Shown: one piece after another, positions 37,062 through 45,981 of the stretch
Layout: every line of letters starts with the position of its first letter
Position numbering within the stretch: the stretch's first letter is position 1
Source: an uncultured Lachnospiraceae bacterium
Lineage (GTDB): Bacteria > Bacillota > Clostridia > Lachnospirales > Lachnospiraceae
Assembly: GCA_946549035.1 (NCBI GenBank)
Contig: CAMNQH010000002.1
Coordinates: 39,977 to 103,976 of the forward strand
Direction of reading: 5' to 3'
DNA: 64,000 nucleotides
Program-made: the position numbers and the translations under genes
Notes under the pieces: model-generated
Seen by the model: the letters and a program-made list of their open reading frames with translations, nothing else
Database searches by the model: none
What the model was told of the DNA's origin: nothing

Positions 37062-38072
37062 GTGGAGGAAGAGATTATGGCAAAAAAGGTTGAATTTTAT
37101 TTTATATCTTTGAATAATGATTTGGGGATTACTAATTATTCGGTCCGTGAATTTTTTGATAGCATAGAGCAAAGAATGATATTGAGTGAAGAAGATAAGA
37201 CTTTTGTTCGAGAAATGAACGGTAAGCGTATAAGATTATTTCCATTTTATTATACAGCAACACATCGGCAGCTTGTAATACCTTTTGGAAAATTAAAAAA
37301 TAAAAATCCTTATTGGGAAAATGAGGAACATCAGCTAGAAGAAGTGCCAATACAATTATATGATGTTAATTCTCTGGGGTATGATGATGAATATAACGTC
37401 ATGATACTTACAACGAATAAAGAAGGGCCGTCTGTTAAAGATATTGAGGAGTATTTGAATACATTTCTTTCGCAGGATACAGGATTGTTTGTGAAAATCG
37501 AACCGATAATGCACAATACAGGAATTGAAGCGATTAGAAGGGCTGAAATTGTAAGAAGCATTACGTTACAACTAGATTTATGGCAGCCGTTAAATAATTT
37601 TTACATTAATGAAGTCAATAGGAATCAACCTAGAACATTGCTTTCTGCAGTAAGAGGAATCGCAGAAATAGCGAAAGATGAAGGAGATAGCAAAACATTG
37701 TCGTTGACGTTAGGATTGGGAAATGATAAAGGCAAGGGAGCATCTTTAAATTTGGAAAACTTATTATTCTTATTAGAGAGGTTAAATATTAATGAAGATT
37801 TTGTGAAAGAGATTACAGTGAGATATAAAAATGGAAAAGATCAGGTATTAGATAGAGCAAGATTAAAGCAAACTCAGATACTACTATCTTATAATTGTAG
37901 TTGTACTGGAAATCAGGTATCGCCACAAGTGTTAATAGATAACGTAAATGCGGCAGTGGAGGAGAAGGTGACAGAAATTGTGAGGGCTAAGAGGATGTAT
38001 TTTGAAAACATTAGACAATGTGATATAGAGGAAATTCAAATCGTAGCGAATTGGAACAATGAGGTTGAATAG
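37062..38072 (+). CDS. hypothetical cytosolic protein (possibly DUF6731-like), accessory island
   Basis: Intact 336-aa ORF in AT-rich sequence with SD GAGGTGGAGG; no catalytic motif recognised. Confidence 0.75.
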   Translation: MEEEIMAKKVEFYFISLNNDLGITNYSVREFFDSIEQRMILSEEDKTFVREMNGKRIRLFPFYYTATHRQLVIPFGKLKNKNPYWENEEHQLEEVPIQLYDVNSLGYDDEYNVMILTTNKEGPSVKDIEEYLNTFLSQDTGLFVKIEPIMHNTGIEAIRRAEIVRSITLQLDLWQPLNNFYINEVNRNQPRTLLSAVRGIAEIAKDEGDSKTLSLTLGLGNDKGKGASLNLENLLFLLERLNINEDFVKEITVRYKNGKDQVLDRARLKQTQILLSYNCSCTGNQVSPQVLIDNVNAAVEEKVTEIVRAKRMYFENIRQCDIEEIQIVANWNNEVE

Positions 38073-38084
38073 GGAATAAAATAT

Positions 38085-38690
38085 ATGATTGGAAGGAGGC
38101 GTAGTGAATTGAGAACGACTATTTCGGAGTTTTTGAAAGACTTAAGAGAAGAAATAATAATAGCTGTCATGTTTTCTATAGTATTTATTGTTATTTTCAT
38201 ATGCAAGTATTTTGATTTGTGGGAAGTTCCGATAGATATATTTCTCAAGTCATATCTTACGCCAGATAGATTAAATGGAGCAGCCTCTTTTTTTGCAATT
38301 ACAATAGGGGTTTATATTGCTGTCATAACAATTCTCGCAACGTCAGAAATAAGCATAAGCAGGGAGCTGTTAGTTAGAAAACTAGATAGGCGGATTATCA
38401 AAGTTGCAATGGTTGGGATGAGCGAGAATCTGATGTGTGCAGGATGTGCAATTTTTATTCCGATAAATAAAATAAGCAGTCGAATGATTTTGACTTTAGT
38501 AGTACTTTCTGTTATATCTTTCATTAAATTTATTGTATTGTTATTGAGAATATTTATAGAGAACATGAATCAGATGGCAAAGGCAATAGACGAGAAAGAA
38601 CGTTATGATAATGATATATTGACATATGTGGAAGAAATTTCAAAATATTGTAGAAAACATATGAATGATGAAGGCCAAGATACGCCATAA
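38085..38690 (+). CDS. hypothetical multi-pass membrane protein, accessory island
   Basis: Several hydrophobic segments (IIIAVMFSIVFIVIFICKYF, FFAITIGVYIAVITILA, MILTLVVLSVISFIKFIVLLL); 12 nt after the upstream stop. Confidence 0.75.
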   Translation: MIGRRRSELRTTISEFLKDLREEIIIAVMFSIVFIVIFICKYFDLWEVPIDIFLKSYLTPDRLNGAASFFAITIGVYIAVITILATSEISISRELLVRKLDRRIIKVAMVGMSENLMCAGCAIFIPINKISSRMILTLVVLSVISFIKFIVLLLRIFIENMNQMAKAIDEKERYDNDILTYVEEISKYCRKHMNDEGQDTP

Positions 38691-38798
38691 TAGGTGTATT
38701 TTATTATACCCCACAAATAATAGGGGTAACCAACAAAGAGATGATTTTAAAGCAAGGGGAGGGGTTATCTGCTAGTTCCAATGTTACTTATACGGACC

Positions 38799-39785
38799 CT
38801 AGCATCTCAGCACCCTCCTCCGGATCCATTTCCCAAAATTCTGTTCTATCAAATACCAGGATGCGCCCGCCCCCGCAATCGTAAGAGTCAGCCCCAGCAG
38901 TTCACAGCACAATCCCTGGATTCCCCAATCCCGGATAAACAGTTCCGCAAAATTCATAGGAAACGCGTGCACCAGATAAATGGAATAACTGATATCCCCC
39001 AAAAAGGAAAAAAACCTTGGAACTGGACGCTGGTGCAGGGCGAACAGTACGCATAGAAAAAACAGCATGGACGGAATCCCCCATATCAAGATACGGGTGG
39101 GGCGGTATCCGTTTGCCAGCCACAGAAAGGCGAACAGTAAAACGGCGGAGACGGCAGCCAATACTTCCTGCCATTTCTTTTTTTCTGCTGTCATCAGGCG
39201 CTTTCCAATTTCATATGCCGCCATTCCGAAAGAAAATTCCAACAGCATAGGACTGGTTACCACAGATAAAATCGCTGATGCTTCCGTATTTATCAGCGTT
39301 CCTGCCAGAATCAGCAAGCCAAAGCATAGAGTGGTCAGCAGAGCTCGACGCTTAAGGTTTATTTTGGCGCAAATATAAAATATAAAATAGAAAAACAGTT
39401 CATAGGATAAGGACCATGCAACTCCCACAATGGGGACAATGCCGCCATTGTTAAAGTAGGGAATAAACAGAAGGGATTTGATGAAAGCTTCCCCGGAAAA
39501 TGTAAAATTATGGAATAGCTGAGGAAGCACAAGCCCCAGGGCAGCAGTAAAAATGGTTACCATCCAATACAAGGGAATCACACGGATCAGGCGCTTCGCA
39601 AAGAAACGTGAGGAACCTTCTTCTGTTACATGCATCATAATAAAGCCGCTGATACAAAAAAATAAATCTACGCCGAAGCTGCCGTAGCATTTTTCTCCAA
39701 TGATTTCAAAATGAGTAATTACGACGCAGATTGCCGCCAGCCCTCGCATCAGTTGAATACTGTCGAATCGTTCTTTTGTGTTCAT
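38799..39785 (-). CDS. acyltransferase family 3 membrane protein
   Basis: SIQLMRGLAAICVVITHFE, GVDLFFCISGFIMMHV, GDISYSIYLVHAFP. Confidence 0.93.
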   Translation of the reverse strand: MNTKERFDSIQLMRGLAAICVVITHFEIIGEKCYGSFGVDLFFCISGFIMMHVTEEGSSRFFAKRLIRVIPLYWMVTIFTAALGLVLPQLFHNFTFSGEAFIKSLLFIPYFNNGGIVPIVGVAWSLSYELFFYFIFYICAKINLKRRALLTTLCFGLLILAGTLINTEASAILSVVTSPMLLEFSFGMAAYEIGKRLMTAEKKKWQEVLAAVSAVLLFAFLWLANGYRPTRILIWGIPSMLFFLCVLFALHQRPVPRFFSFLGDISYSIYLVHAFPMNFAELFIRDWGIQGLCCELLGLTLTIAGAGASWYLIEQNFGKWIRRRVLRC

Positions 39786-39791
39786 ATATGT

Positions 39792-41732
39792 TTAATCCTT
39801 TTCGTAGTAAGCTATCAGATCTTTTTTTGTTTTTAACTTCATCAATGCATCTACATCGTAGTAAACGTCATAAATCAAATGCAGCAAGCCCAGCAGCATG
39901 GGGGCGTCTCCCTTTTGGAAGGACGCCATTAGTATGATACGGATTTTATGAGAATTCCACACCATGCGGTGCTTTAGCGTCATAACGGACAAGCGTGTTT
40001 TCGACGCCGGGACCAGAGAGTATAGGAACAGGACGCCGGGGCGAAATGCGAAGGAGGAAGTGGCTTCTCTCCGCAGAATATCTTGTGTAAAGGCCGAATC
40101 CGTAAGATGATCCCTTATAAAATCAGAAGCCAAGGATTCAATTATGGTAAAGTAGGAGCCGCCCTCTTGGTTTTCATGCCAGCAGGCTTGCCGAAGCAGC
40201 TTCCGAAACTGAAAAGGATGAAAACCGGACAGCCGGCGAATGCGCTGGTTATGAAGGTAGGATTCCATTTGGCGGATGTCTCCGGCATGAAAAAAAGAAG
40301 AAATATACAAGGTGTCCGTGTCTGGGGCGTCTGTGATTTGCTTTCGGACAGTGGCAAGTACCAGGTCTGTTTGAGAGAAATCATAGGCGCTTTTCTGGTT
40401 TACAGGCAGCAATCCGCTTACATGAATGTAGTTTGTAAAAGCCCCCAGTACTTTTCGTTTCAGGGACCATAGTGCTGTGAGATTTAACTGGGAACAGATT
40501 ACCGTTTTTAATTTGTATTCCGGATGATGAAAGTAGTAGTATTCCAGTGCTCCGGAAATGCAGTAGGCCAGGTATAAGAGCTCGGACTGGTCCACGTAAT
40601 ATCCCAGATATTGCTGAGCCGATTCCTGAAATAAATAAGCGAATTCAAATTCTACCATTAGATTTTCCTTGGCAATGTCTATGTTCCCCTGGGTATTCAG
40701 GCTGAGGAATGGAAGCTGGAGGCTGCGGATATATTGCAGCAGGGTAATGTAAAAATCCTCATCGTTAGAAAAATCTGTGCCGAATACCTCCTGAAGGGAA
40801 TTTAAGTAATGGCGGGCCATTTCGATGGTGATAGGTCCGAAATATTGAGGCGCCGTTTGAAAATTCAGCTTGTCTGCTTCCAGAAGGTGGCCGGAAGCAA
40901 TATTTTGATAGATGCTGTCCCTCTCCTCCTGGCAGAAGGCACAGTGAAGCTGCAGCTCCAAGGCGTCCATCAAGTCTTTGGCAGCGTACATGGCAGCCGT
41001 ATCCTGCTTGGGAAGGGCGGGGGCTTTGGGAAGCCCGTGGCCTGCCGTAACCCGGTGGTACATAATGGCCACCGCCAGATTCAAAGAGACCAGGTTTGTG
41101 TCTTCCATCTGGATCTGATAACGCTGAAGGTGCCTGGGGATCTCCTCCATAATCAGATTCAATACGTCGCTGTCCAGAAAGTGATAGCCATAGTAGGCAT
41201 TGCTTCGCCCTTCATAGTCCCAGTCCACATAGAACAGGCGGTTTAGAATGGTGCGCCGCTTCTTTTCATCTTTTTCAAATTCAATATGGTCTTTTTGATG
41301 GGACAGGCGGATATATGGCGTTGACTGAACATAGTGCATCTTTAATAAATGCAGATCGTTGTTTAAAGTGGTGTGGCTTACTGCCATCTCTTCTTCCAGG
41401 TCGAACAAGTTGATAGGAATATCAGATAAGCAGAGCTGAAAAGCCAAATAACGCACCCGGTCTTCCTTCGTGAGAAAATTGATGTCATTTTTGGCCAGCA
41501 CAGGAAATGTGTCGGGATTTTCACAATAAAAAAGATATCCTTTGCTTTTTTCCGACAAGATCTGCGCTTCAAAAGGAAGAAGGCTTTGATTTAAATCCGC
41601 GATGTCGTTGCGGATGGTGCGGGGGGACACGCCAAGCTGCCTGGCAAGCTCAGCTCCAGTGATATGGGAATGGCTCCGCTGGATAAGACCTAAAAGCTTT
41701 TGCTGGCGAAGAGACAGAGATAATGTTTTCAT
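39792..41732 (-). CDS. BglG/PRD-type transcriptional regulator
   Basis: LLGLIQRSHSHITGAELARQLGVSPRTIRNDIADLN; second HTH DLEEEMAVSHTTLNNDL; long PRD-like helical region. Confidence 0.85.
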   Translation of the reverse strand: MKTLSLSLRQQKLLGLIQRSHSHITGAELARQLGVSPRTIRNDIADLNQSLLPFEAQILSEKSKGYLFYCENPDTFPVLAKNDINFLTKEDRVRYLAFQLCLSDIPINLFDLEEEMAVSHTTLNNDLHLLKMHYVQSTPYIRLSHQKDHIEFEKDEKKRRTILNRLFYVDWDYEGRSNAYYGYHFLDSDVLNLIMEEIPRHLQRYQIQMEDTNLVSLNLAVAIMYHRVTAGHGLPKAPALPKQDTAAMYAAKDLMDALELQLHCAFCQEERDSIYQNIASGHLLEADKLNFQTAPQYFGPITIEMARHYLNSLQEVFGTDFSNDEDFYITLLQYIRSLQLPFLSLNTQGNIDIAKENLMVEFEFAYLFQESAQQYLGYYVDQSELLYLAYCISGALEYYYFHHPEYKLKTVICSQLNLTALWSLKRKVLGAFTNYIHVSGLLPVNQKSAYDFSQTDLVLATVRKQITDAPDTDTLYISSFFHAGDIRQMESYLHNQRIRRLSGFHPFQFRKLLRQACWHENQEGGSYFTIIESLASDFIRDHLTDSAFTQDILRREATSSFAFRPGVLFLYSLVPASKTRLSVMTLKHRMVWNSHKIRIILMASFQKGDAPMLLGLLHLIYDVYYDVDALMKLKTKKDLIAYYEKD

Positions 41733-41909
41733 GGAATGCTCCTGTTATGTAATCATTCAATATAACAATGGGATATTTTGTTTTTCTTTTTTAGTGTACC
41801 AGAAAATGTTTCCGCTTTAAAGAGGAAAAAGTGAATTTGAGGATCAGGGAATTTTGTATTAAGATAAAGCCAAGATAAGAAAACACAATTCATACAGGAG
41901 GTATTCATC

Positions 41910-42548
41910 ATGAAATACGAAAATATCAGAAAAATCGTTTTGGACGCAATCCTTGAGGCCGTTGAAGACGGTTTGATTCATGGAACATCCGGAAACATTG
42001 CTTTGAGAGACGACAATGAGGATGTAGTAGCTATTACCCCCAGCGGAATTTCTTACAAAGGCATGACGGCAGACCAGATTGCTATCGTGGATATGAATGG
42101 AAAATGGCTGGACGGCCCCTTCAAGCCCTCATCTGAGGTTCCTATGCATACGGCGGCTATGCGGGCAAGAAGCGACGTTCGTGCAACAGTACATACCCAC
42201 GGCATGTTTGCAACGATCGCAGCCATGTCTGATGAATTACTTCCTACCACACCGCCTCAGTGTGAATTCTATCCGGTAGGCATCGTTCCCTTCTGTATGC
42301 CGGGAACCAATGATGTGGCAGATAAAGTGGTAGAGTGTCTGGGAGAGACTGGCCGTACTGTATTGATTAAGAATCATGGTATGTTCAGCGTAGGAAAGAA
42401 CATGAAAGCAGCCATGGCGGCAGCCGTTTATACCGAAGAAATGGCACAGATCGCTTACTATGCAAAGGTAGCAGGAGTATATCAGCCCATGCCCAAGGAA
42501 GCGATTGACAAGATGCTGGCATTGATCGCAGCAGATCAGGCAGTATAA
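41910..42548 (+). CDS. class II aldolase/adducin family protein (fuculose-phosphate aldolase-like)
   Basis: LIHGTSGNIALRDDNEDVVAITPSGISYKGM, ATVHTHGMFATIAAM, LIKNHGMFSVG. Confidence 0.93.
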   Translation: MKYENIRKIVLDAILEAVEDGLIHGTSGNIALRDDNEDVVAITPSGISYKGMTADQIAIVDMNGKWLDGPFKPSSEVPMHTAAMRARSDVRATVHTHGMFATIAAMSDELLPTTPPQCEFYPVGIVPFCMPGTNDVADKVVECLGETGRTVLIKNHGMFSVGKNMKAAMAAAVYTEEMAQIAYYAKVAGVYQPMPKEAIDKMLALIAADQAV

Positions 42549-42559
42549 GGAGAGACAAC

Positions 42560-43705
42560 ATGAGCTACAACTTTTTTGTAAAAAGCAATATTGTGTTCGG
42601 AAGAGGGGCGGTAAGCCAGCTTCCGGACATGATTAAAAGCTATGGCATGAAACATGTTATGGTAGTATATGACCAGGGCGTAAAAGCGGCCGGTATCTCT
42701 GAACAGGTAATGGAACAGGTGACGAAAGCAGGCGTTACGGTTACGGTATTTGACGGCGTAATTCCCAATCCCACCAACGAAGTAGTAGAAGAAGCGGCAG
42801 CCATTGCGAAAGAGGCAGGGGCAGACGGCTTCGTGGCAGTAGGCGGTGGCAGCAGCATTGATTTGGCAAAAGCCATTAACGTGCTGATGACAAACCCCGG
42901 TAAAATCGGAGAGTACGGCGGGATGAATATGGTAAAAAATGACTGCCTTCCCCTGATTGCAATTCCCACCACTGCCGGAACAAGCAGCGAGATTACCAAT
43001 GTAAGCGCTTTGATTGATACGGAAAAAGTAATCAAATATGTAATCATTGATAATAAAATCGTGGCTTCCGATGTTATCTGCGATCCGGAATTCACAAAAA
43101 CCATGCCGGCAGGCGTAACGGCCGCCACAGGAATGGACGCTATCACCCATGCGGTGGAAAGCTATATTTCCAATATGGCGACACCCCTGACTGCGTATAA
43201 TTCCCTGGAAGCATTGAAGATTTTCAGGAAATATCTTCCAAGAGCCGTAAAGGACGGATCTGATATGGAAGCAAGGGAACAAATGATGCTGGGCTGCATC
43301 ATCGGCGGTTTTGCATTTTCCAATGCGAACCTGGGACTGGTTCACGGCATCGCCCATACCTTAAGCGCCCACTTCGGGTTAGCCCACGGTATGGCAAATG
43401 CAACGGTGCTTCCTTATGTTATGGAATATAATGCCAAGAGCTGTCCTGAGAAAATGGTGGGCATGGCAAAAGCCATCGGCCTTCCCGTAAGCGGAAATCT
43501 GGAAGAAGTTCAATATCTTTTGTCCAAAGATTTGCTGGCTATGACAAAGGAGCTTGGCATTAAAACGTTATCTCAACAGGGCATTGAGAAGAAGGACTTT
43601 GATATGCTGGCAGAAGATGTTTTAAAAGAGCCGGTTTTAAACTTTAATCCTCGTCAGGGCGTTACCAAGGAAGATGTTTTAGAGATTTTGAATAAAGCAT
43701 TTTAG
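42560..43705 (+). CDS. iron-containing alcohol dehydrogenase (lactaldehyde reductase-like)
   Basis: FVAVGGGSSIDLAKAI, TTAGTSSEITNVS, GLVHGIAHTLSAHFGLAHGMANATVLPYVMEYN. Confidence 0.95.
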   Translation: MSYNFFVKSNIVFGRGAVSQLPDMIKSYGMKHVMVVYDQGVKAAGISEQVMEQVTKAGVTVTVFDGVIPNPTNEVVEEAAAIAKEAGADGFVAVGGGSSIDLAKAINVLMTNPGKIGEYGGMNMVKNDCLPLIAIPTTAGTSSEITNVSALIDTEKVIKYVIIDNKIVASDVICDPEFTKTMPAGVTAATGMDAITHAVESYISNMATPLTAYNSLEALKIFRKYLPRAVKDGSDMEAREQMMLGCIIGGFAFSNANLGLVHGIAHTLSAHFGLAHGMANATVLPYVMEYNAKSCPEKMVGMAKAIGLPVSGNLEEVQYLLSKDLLAMTKELGIKTLSQQGIEKKDFDMLAEDVLKEPVLNFNPRQGVTKEDVLEILNKAF

Positions 43706-43714
43706 AGGGAATAG

Positions 43715-44881
43715 ATGAAGAATGCAAAAAAAGCCCGTATATTAATCACCATTGTCTGTATCTCCCTGATTCAGGGGCTGCAATATTGCGTTTCCCCGGT
43801 ATTGGGAGAGATACAGACCATGTATCCAAAGGCCAGCCCTACCATGATACAGCTTCTGGTAACGGTGCCGTCTCTGCCGTCTATGGTGATGGCCGTCATT
43901 TCCGGCTGGCTGGTGGTAAAGATCAGCAAGAAAAAGTTATTGCTGGCAGGATGCTTCATTGCGGGTGTGGCAGGCGTTCTGCCTTTTTTGTCAGATAGTT
44001 TTGAAATGTTGTTTTTTTCCAGGGCCTTTTACGGCGTAGGGCTGGGAATCGCTCTTGTTATGAATACTTCCGTGGTGGCGGAATTTTTTGAAGGACAGGA
44101 GCGGGTGGCGGCTATGGGAATCCAGTCGGCGGCCATCGGCGCAAGCCTGATTCTGGTAAATGCGGCAGGAGGGTTTCTTGGGCGGATGGGATTCCAGTAT
44201 TCCTGTCTGTTAAATGTGGCGGGCTTTTTATCTATGATATTGATTTTCGTATGTCTGCCGGATACCGGAAAAGTAAAACTGTCCGGTGAAAATAAGATTA
44301 CCTTAAACCGGGCGGTGGTTCGCCTGTCTGTGTTTATGCTGTTGGAGACCTTGTTCGTCTCCGCTTATACCACGAATATTGCCATGCATGTAAGCCAGAA
44401 TCTCACTACAGATTCTGGGGTCTCCGGAACGCTTTCCGGAATCTTTTCCGCCTCCCAGCTGATCATAGGATTGATATTGGGACTGGTGGTTCAGAGGACA
44501 AAGCAATATACCCTTCCTATGGCCATGTCCTTTCTGGGCATAGGGGGAGTCTTGATTGTTCTGTTTCCAGGCAGCTTTGTCCTGCTTGGCATTGGAAGCA
44601 TGTTTTGCGGTTTGTCCCAGGGAATTTTTGTTCCCCAGGCCTCTGTGGAACTGACAAGCTCAGTGCCTCCGGCTTCTGTTACCATCGCTACGGCAGTATT
44701 TTCCTGCATGATGAATTTCGGCCAGTTGGTATCCCCGGTGGTTTTGAATACATCGTCACGTTTGGCGTTGGGGGAAGAGAGCACAAAAAATGCGTTTACC
44801 GTTATGATTGCAGCGGCAGTGGCTACTTCGGCGGTTATGGCGATTATTTGGAGCAGAATGGGACGACAAGAGAAAAAATAA
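43715..44881 (+). CDS. MFS transporter
   Basis: 12-TM-like hydrophobic protein; VMAVISGWLVVKISKKKLLLAG loop. Confidence 0.9.
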   Translation: MKNAKKARILITIVCISLIQGLQYCVSPVLGEIQTMYPKASPTMIQLLVTVPSLPSMVMAVISGWLVVKISKKKLLLAGCFIAGVAGVLPFLSDSFEMLFFSRAFYGVGLGIALVMNTSVVAEFFEGQERVAAMGIQSAAIGASLILVNAAGGFLGRMGFQYSCLLNVAGFLSMILIFVCLPDTGKVKLSGENKITLNRAVVRLSVFMLLETLFVSAYTTNIAMHVSQNLTTDSGVSGTLSGIFSASQLIIGLILGLVVQRTKQYTLPMAMSFLGIGGVLIVLFPGSFVLLGIGSMFCGLSQGIFVPQASVELTSSVPPASVTIATAVFSCMMNFGQLVSPVVLNTSSRLALGEESTKNAFTVMIAAAVATSAVMAIIWSRMGRQEKK

Positions 44882-44903
44882 AAATTATAGGAGGAATTTG
44901 AGA

Positions 44904-45959
44904 ATGAAGAAAAAATTAGCGCTGTGTACTCCGATTCCGGAGAAGCAGATGGAATATATCAAAGAACAATGCGACGTGACCATTTGCGGTGAATTAAAAC
45001 ACGGCAAAGGAAATGTGACGGAAGATATGACCAAAGAAGAATGCATGGGATTCGAAATTGTTGTCCTGGGAGATGAAAATGCAGGTGCAGACACCATTAC
45101 AGCATGGGCTCAGTCTGGAATGAAGTTTTTAGGCGTAGCCAAGGGTACTCCGGCGACTGTTGATTACGACGCGATTGCCGATGCAGGATTAGAGCTTTCC
45201 TATACACCTGGCAGAAACCGTGTGGCGGTAGCCGAATTCAATATAGGCCTTATGATTGCGGCAGCAAGAAGACTGGCATTAAGCAGCACCGGACTTCAAA
45301 AGGGCGAGCATCTGGGGGCAGAGGTAGAAGACGTTTACAATATTCCCGATGTAAAGAATGTGATTTGGGGACCGTTGGATGAAAATCACCCTTATACAGA
45401 CTATGGCATCGGCTTTGAACTTTACGGAAAGAAGCTGGGGATTGCCGGATATGGCGCTATCGGCCGGGAAGTGGCTGTTCGTGCCAAGGCGTTCGGTATG
45501 GAAATTCTGGCTTACGATCCGTACCTTGCAGCAGAGAAAATCGAAGCAGACGGGGCCAAGGCTGTAGATTTGGATACTATGTTGGCAGAAAGCGATATCA
45601 TCAGCCTTCATTTGCCGGTAGTTCCCGCTACCAAAGGGATTGTAAATAAGGACTGGTTCTCCAAAATGAAGCCCAGCGCTTATGTCATCAATACGGCAAG
45701 AGCAGCAGTCATCGACCAGAAGGATTTTGTAGAAGCTCTTCAGAATAAGACGATTGCAGGAGCAGCCATTGACGTGTACTGGCAGGAGCCGGTTCCCGCA
45801 AACCATCCTCTTTTGTCTATGCGCAACGTATTATGTACGCCTCATATGGCTGGCCTGACCACAGATGTGGACAACTGGTCCGGTACCATGATGGGGGACG
45901 AGGTTATCGCATATCTGAAGGGCGAGCCTCGCAAATATCTCTGGAAGCTGAAAAAATAA
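44904..45959 (+). CDS. D-isomer-specific 2-hydroxyacid dehydrogenase
   Basis: KKLGIAGYGAIGREVAVRAKAFGMEILAYDPY, YVINTARAAVIDQKDFVEAL, LCTPHMAG; start moved to ATG 44904 (GGAGG upstream). Confidence 0.92.
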   Translation: MKKKLALCTPIPEKQMEYIKEQCDVTICGELKHGKGNVTEDMTKEECMGFEIVVLGDENAGADTITAWAQSGMKFLGVAKGTPATVDYDAIADAGLELSYTPGRNRVAVAEFNIGLMIAAARRLALSSTGLQKGEHLGAEVEDVYNIPDVKNVIWGPLDENHPYTDYGIGFELYGKKLGIAGYGAIGREVAVRAKAFGMEILAYDPYLAAEKIEADGAKAVDLDTMLAESDIISLHLPVVPATKGIVNKDWFSKMKPSAYVINTARAAVIDQKDFVEALQNKTIAGAAIDVYWQEPVPANHPLLSMRNVLCTPHMAGLTTDVDNWSGTMMGDEVIAYLKGEPRKYLWKLKK

Positions 45960-45981
45960 CAACGCAGGAAAGAGTGAATAG

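Noticed and set aside
38705-38730. TACCCC-acaaataata-GGGGTA inverted repeat downstream of the AT-rich island
   Set aside because: Short 6-bp arms and no T-run; could be an island boundary feature but no matching repeat was found on the left side by eye.
42536-43357. 273-aa minus-strand ORF
   Set aside because: Antisense to the iron-containing alcohol dehydrogenase; Cys/His/Tyr-rich shadow translation.
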